64,000 nt of DNA, from positions 44,789 through 108,788 of the forward strand of contig CAMWRX010000001.1 in assembly GCA_947176765.1 (NCBI GenBank), given 5' to 3'. The position numbers were made by a program, and so were the translations under genes. Source of the stretch: an uncultured bacterium (GTDB taxonomy: Bacteria > Bacillota > Clostridia > Oscillospirales > Oscillospiraceae). The notes below the pieces were generated by a model. That model was not told where the DNA came from. It ran no database searches and was given only the letters and a program-made list of their open reading frames with translations. Every line of letters starts with the position of its first letter. The stretch's first letter is position 1. Positions 62,370 through 64,000 of the stretch are shown piece after piece.

Positions 62370-62975
62370 ATGCCCAGCTGGGATCTGGAGCGCTCGGCCA
62401 TGGCACAGGGCTGCGGCGCTGTGTGCGGATGTGATGAGGCGGGCGTCGGGCCGCTGGCCGGCCGGGTGTACGCGGCGGCGGTCATTCTGCCTGAGGGGGT
62501 GGAGCTTCCCTATCTCAACGACTCTAAGCAGGTGACGAAAAAACGCCGGGAGATGCTGTTTGACCAAATCAAGGAGCAGGCAGTGGCCTGGGCCGTGGCA
62601 TGGGTGGAGCCGAAGGAAATCGACGAGATTGACATCCTGAACAGCCGGATCAAGGCTATGCAGCTGGCCATCGACGCGCTGACGCCAAAGGCGGATTATG
62701 CCTTGATTGACGGCAACCGGGATCACGGAAACCGGTGCGCCATTACGGCGCCCCACCAACTGATTGTAAAGGGAGACAGCCTGTCAGTGTCGATTGCTGC
62801 CGCGTCCATTTTGGCAAAGGTCAGCCGGGATCGGTATATGGAGGAGATGGCAGCGCTCTACCCCCAATATGAGTTCGAGCGCCACAAGGGTTACCCTACC
62901 AAGCGCCACTATGAGCTGCTGCGGGAATTTGGGCCGTGCCCCATCCACCGCCGCACCTTTTTAAAAAAGCTGTGA
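62370..62975 (+). CDS. rnhB: ribonuclease HII
   Basis: Removes RNA from RNA-DNA hybrids and misincorporated ribonucleotides. 201 residues with the signature CGCDEAGVGPLAGRVYAAAV (near 18), LNDSKQVTKKRRE near 50, YALIDGNRD near 111 and SIAAASILAKVSRDRYM near 142. GGGGAGAGG precedes ATG 62370. Overlaps the yraN start by 4 bp. Confidence 0.97.
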   Translation: MPSWDLERSAMAQGCGAVCGCDEAGVGPLAGRVYAAAVILPEGVELPYLNDSKQVTKKRREMLFDQIKEQAVAWAVAWVEPKEIDEIDILNSRIKAMQLAIDALTPKADYALIDGNRDHGNRCAITAPHQLIVKGDSLSVSIAAASILAKVSRDRYMEEMAALYPQYEFERHKGYPTKRHYELLREFGPCPIHRRTFLKKL

Positions 62976-63343
62976 GCGGCGGCGGGCAGGCCCGCCTGCT
63001 GGGTCAGTGGGGCGAGGAGCAGGTGGCGGAGAAACTGCGGCGTGAGGGCTGGACGATTGTGGCGCGCAACTTCCGCTGCCGCATGGGTGAGCTGGACATC
63101 GTGGCGAAGAATGACCAGTTTCTGGCTTTTGTGGAGGTTAAACTGCGGAAAAACGATCAATTTGGATCGGCGTGTGAGGCGGTTACTCCGGCTAAACAGC
63201 GCAAGCTGCGCGCCGCCGCCCAGTTTTACCTCATGAGCCACCCCACAACGCTCCAACCCCGGTTTGATGTGGCGGAGGTATACGCACCCCAGGGTATTCA
63301 TACGGAAAGGCCGGACATATATTATATCAAAAACGCTTTTTAA
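62972..63343 (+). CDS. yraN: YraN family (UPF0102) endonuclease-like protein
   Basis: A 123-residue protein with the PD-(D/E)xK nuclease-like core GELDIVAKNDQFLAFVEVKL (near 39) and TPAKQRKLRAAAQFYL. The function is not settled; the gene commonly follows rnhB. The start is taken as GTG 62972 overlapping the rnhB stop (GTGA); an ATG at 62936 in the same frame would extend it by 12 residues into rnhB. No ribosome site is visible, which suggests coupling. Confidence 0.92.
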   Translation: MSGGGQARLLGQWGEEQVAEKLRREGWTIVARNFRCRMGELDIVAKNDQFLAFVEVKLRKNDQFGSACEAVTPAKQRKLRAAAQFYLMSHPTTLQPRFDVAEVYAPQGIHTERPDIYYIKNAF

Positions 63344-63357
63344 CAGGGAGGACGGCC

Positions 63358-64000
63358 ATGAAGCCTATTTCAGTTTTTGACGCCCACTGTGATACCATCT
63401 CCCGCTGCTGGCGTGAGTATGAGGGCCTGGGGCACAACTCCGGGATGATTTCGCTGGAGCGGACGGCGTGCTTTGCCCGGTACTGCCAGTTTTTTGCCCT
63501 GTGGACCGCAGACGGCTTTACCGGCTATCCCCCCGGAAAAGATTCGGTAGAGCTGGCCTATCACGCGCTTTTACGCTGTTTTAAGCACCAGATGGCCTGC
63601 AACGCAGACAAAATCGTCCAGTGCCGTACGGCTCGGGACGTGGAGCGGGCCCATTGCCAGGGGAAGGCAGCGGCCTTCCTGACCGTGGAGGGGGCAGAAC
63701 TGCTGGGCTGTGACCTGGCCCGGTTGGAAGAAGCGGCGGCGGAGGGCGTTATCGCCATCAACGTGACCTGGAACCACGCAAACGCGCTGTCCGGTTCCCA
63801 CTGCGACCAGCCGCACAGGGGGTTGTCAGGCGTCGGACGGCGGTTTGTGGAAAAAATGGAGGAGCTGCATATCCTGGTGGACGTGTCCCACCTGTCCGAG
63901 GCGGGGTTCTGGGATGTGATTGAAATGGCCCGGCAGCCTATCATCGCCAGCCACTCCAACGCAAAATCTGTGTGGAATCACACAAGGAACTTGACGGATG
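63358..64000 (+). CDS. M19 (renal dipeptidase-like) membrane dipeptidase, 3' end outside the window
   Basis: The first 214 codons are present. The zinc motif is SVFDAHCDTI (near 5), followed by LTVEGAELLG near 107, INVTWNHANALSGSHCDQP near 138 and LVDVSHLSEAGFWDVIEMA near 178, all typical of peptidase family M19, which cleaves dipeptides. ATG 63358 follows AGGGAGGACGG. Truncated by the window end, not by mutation. Confidence 0.92.
   Translation, partial: MKPISVFDAHCDTISRCWREYEGLGHNSGMISLERTACFARYCQFFALWTADGFTGYPPGKDSVELAYHALLRCFKHQMACNADKIVQCRTARDVERAHCQGKAAAFLTVEGAELLGCDLARLEEAAAEGVIAINVTWNHANALSGSHCDQPHRGLSGVGRRFVEKMEELHILVDVSHLSEAGFWDVIEMARQPIIASHSNAKSVWNHTRNLTD

Overview
The window is chromosomal DNA from a Gram-positive, endospore-forming anaerobe of the Clostridia, most likely the Oscillospiraceae (Flavonifractor, Intestinimonas or Oscillibacter relatives). 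The evidence is the GC-rich coding DNA (roughly 55-60 % by eye), strong AGGAGG ribosome binding sites, PolC, the spoIIGA-sigE-sigG cluster, a spoIVFA-spoIVFB pair, T-box control of an aminoacyl-tRNA synthetase gene, and the gene order pyrH-frr-uppS-cdsA-dxr-rseP-ispG-polC. The genus is an inference. No rRNA, CRISPR array, prophage or insertion sequence was recognised; one tRNA (Gly, CCC) is present.

Layout. 0-4.0 kb: T-box leader, a TIGR04076 protein, alaS, DUF4250, cupin and HIT proteins. 4.1-10.7 kb: a CmpB-like membrane protein, then on the minus strand a FAD/Rieske oxidoreductase, a GtrA protein, a 981-residue protein with flagellin-like ends around a glycine-rich insert, and a PHP histidinol phosphatase. 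10.7-16.1 kb (minus): proB-proA-proC and ylxM-ffh-rpsP-khpA. 16.2-22.6 kb: the M16 pair ymfF-ymfH, lgt, folD, an ECF sigma factor and its anti-sigma protein. 22.6-28.9 kb: VanZ, nth, glyA, a TIM-barrel-like protein, rarA, DUF951 and hisC. 29.0-31.5 kb: spoIIGA, sigE, sigG. 31.6-34.1 kb: a more AT-rich ferredoxin/flavodoxin gene and a lipoprotein gene, divergently transcribed from palindromic promoters. 34.4-36.6 kb (minus): ymxH, rpsB, tsf. 36.7-47.8 kb: the pyrH to polC run. 47.8-48.3 kb: a membrane-protein gene split by a frameshift at a G run. 48.3-55.0 kb: hisZGDBHAF-orf-IE. 55.0-57.4 kb: Bax-inhibitor-like protein, an AT-rich accessory patch with a membrane protein and a free-standing 26-residue peptide gene, and tRNA-Gly. 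57.5-64.0 kb: methyltransferase, an unknown gene, spoIVFAB, rplS, rbgA, rnhB, yraN and a truncated M19 dipeptidase gene.

How the genes work together. All histidine steps from PRPP appear to be covered by three loci: the hisZ...E operon, hisC at 27.9 kb and the PHP-type phosphatase at 9.8 kb. Proline synthesis is complete (proBAC). The sporulation genes form a partial regulatory chain (pro-sigE, its SpoIIGA activator, sigG, the SpoIVFA/SpoIVFB module that would process pro-sigK), and their upstream DNA carries promoter-like motifs of the expected types. Envelope biogenesis is represented by uppS, cdsA, dxr, ispG, lgt and rseP.

The least ordinary items are the flagellin-ended protein followed by gtrA, the stand-alone 26-codon peptide gene, the membrane-protein gene broken at a T5G6 tract, and the lipoprotein promoter that lies almost entirely inside a perfect 13-bp inverted repeat.
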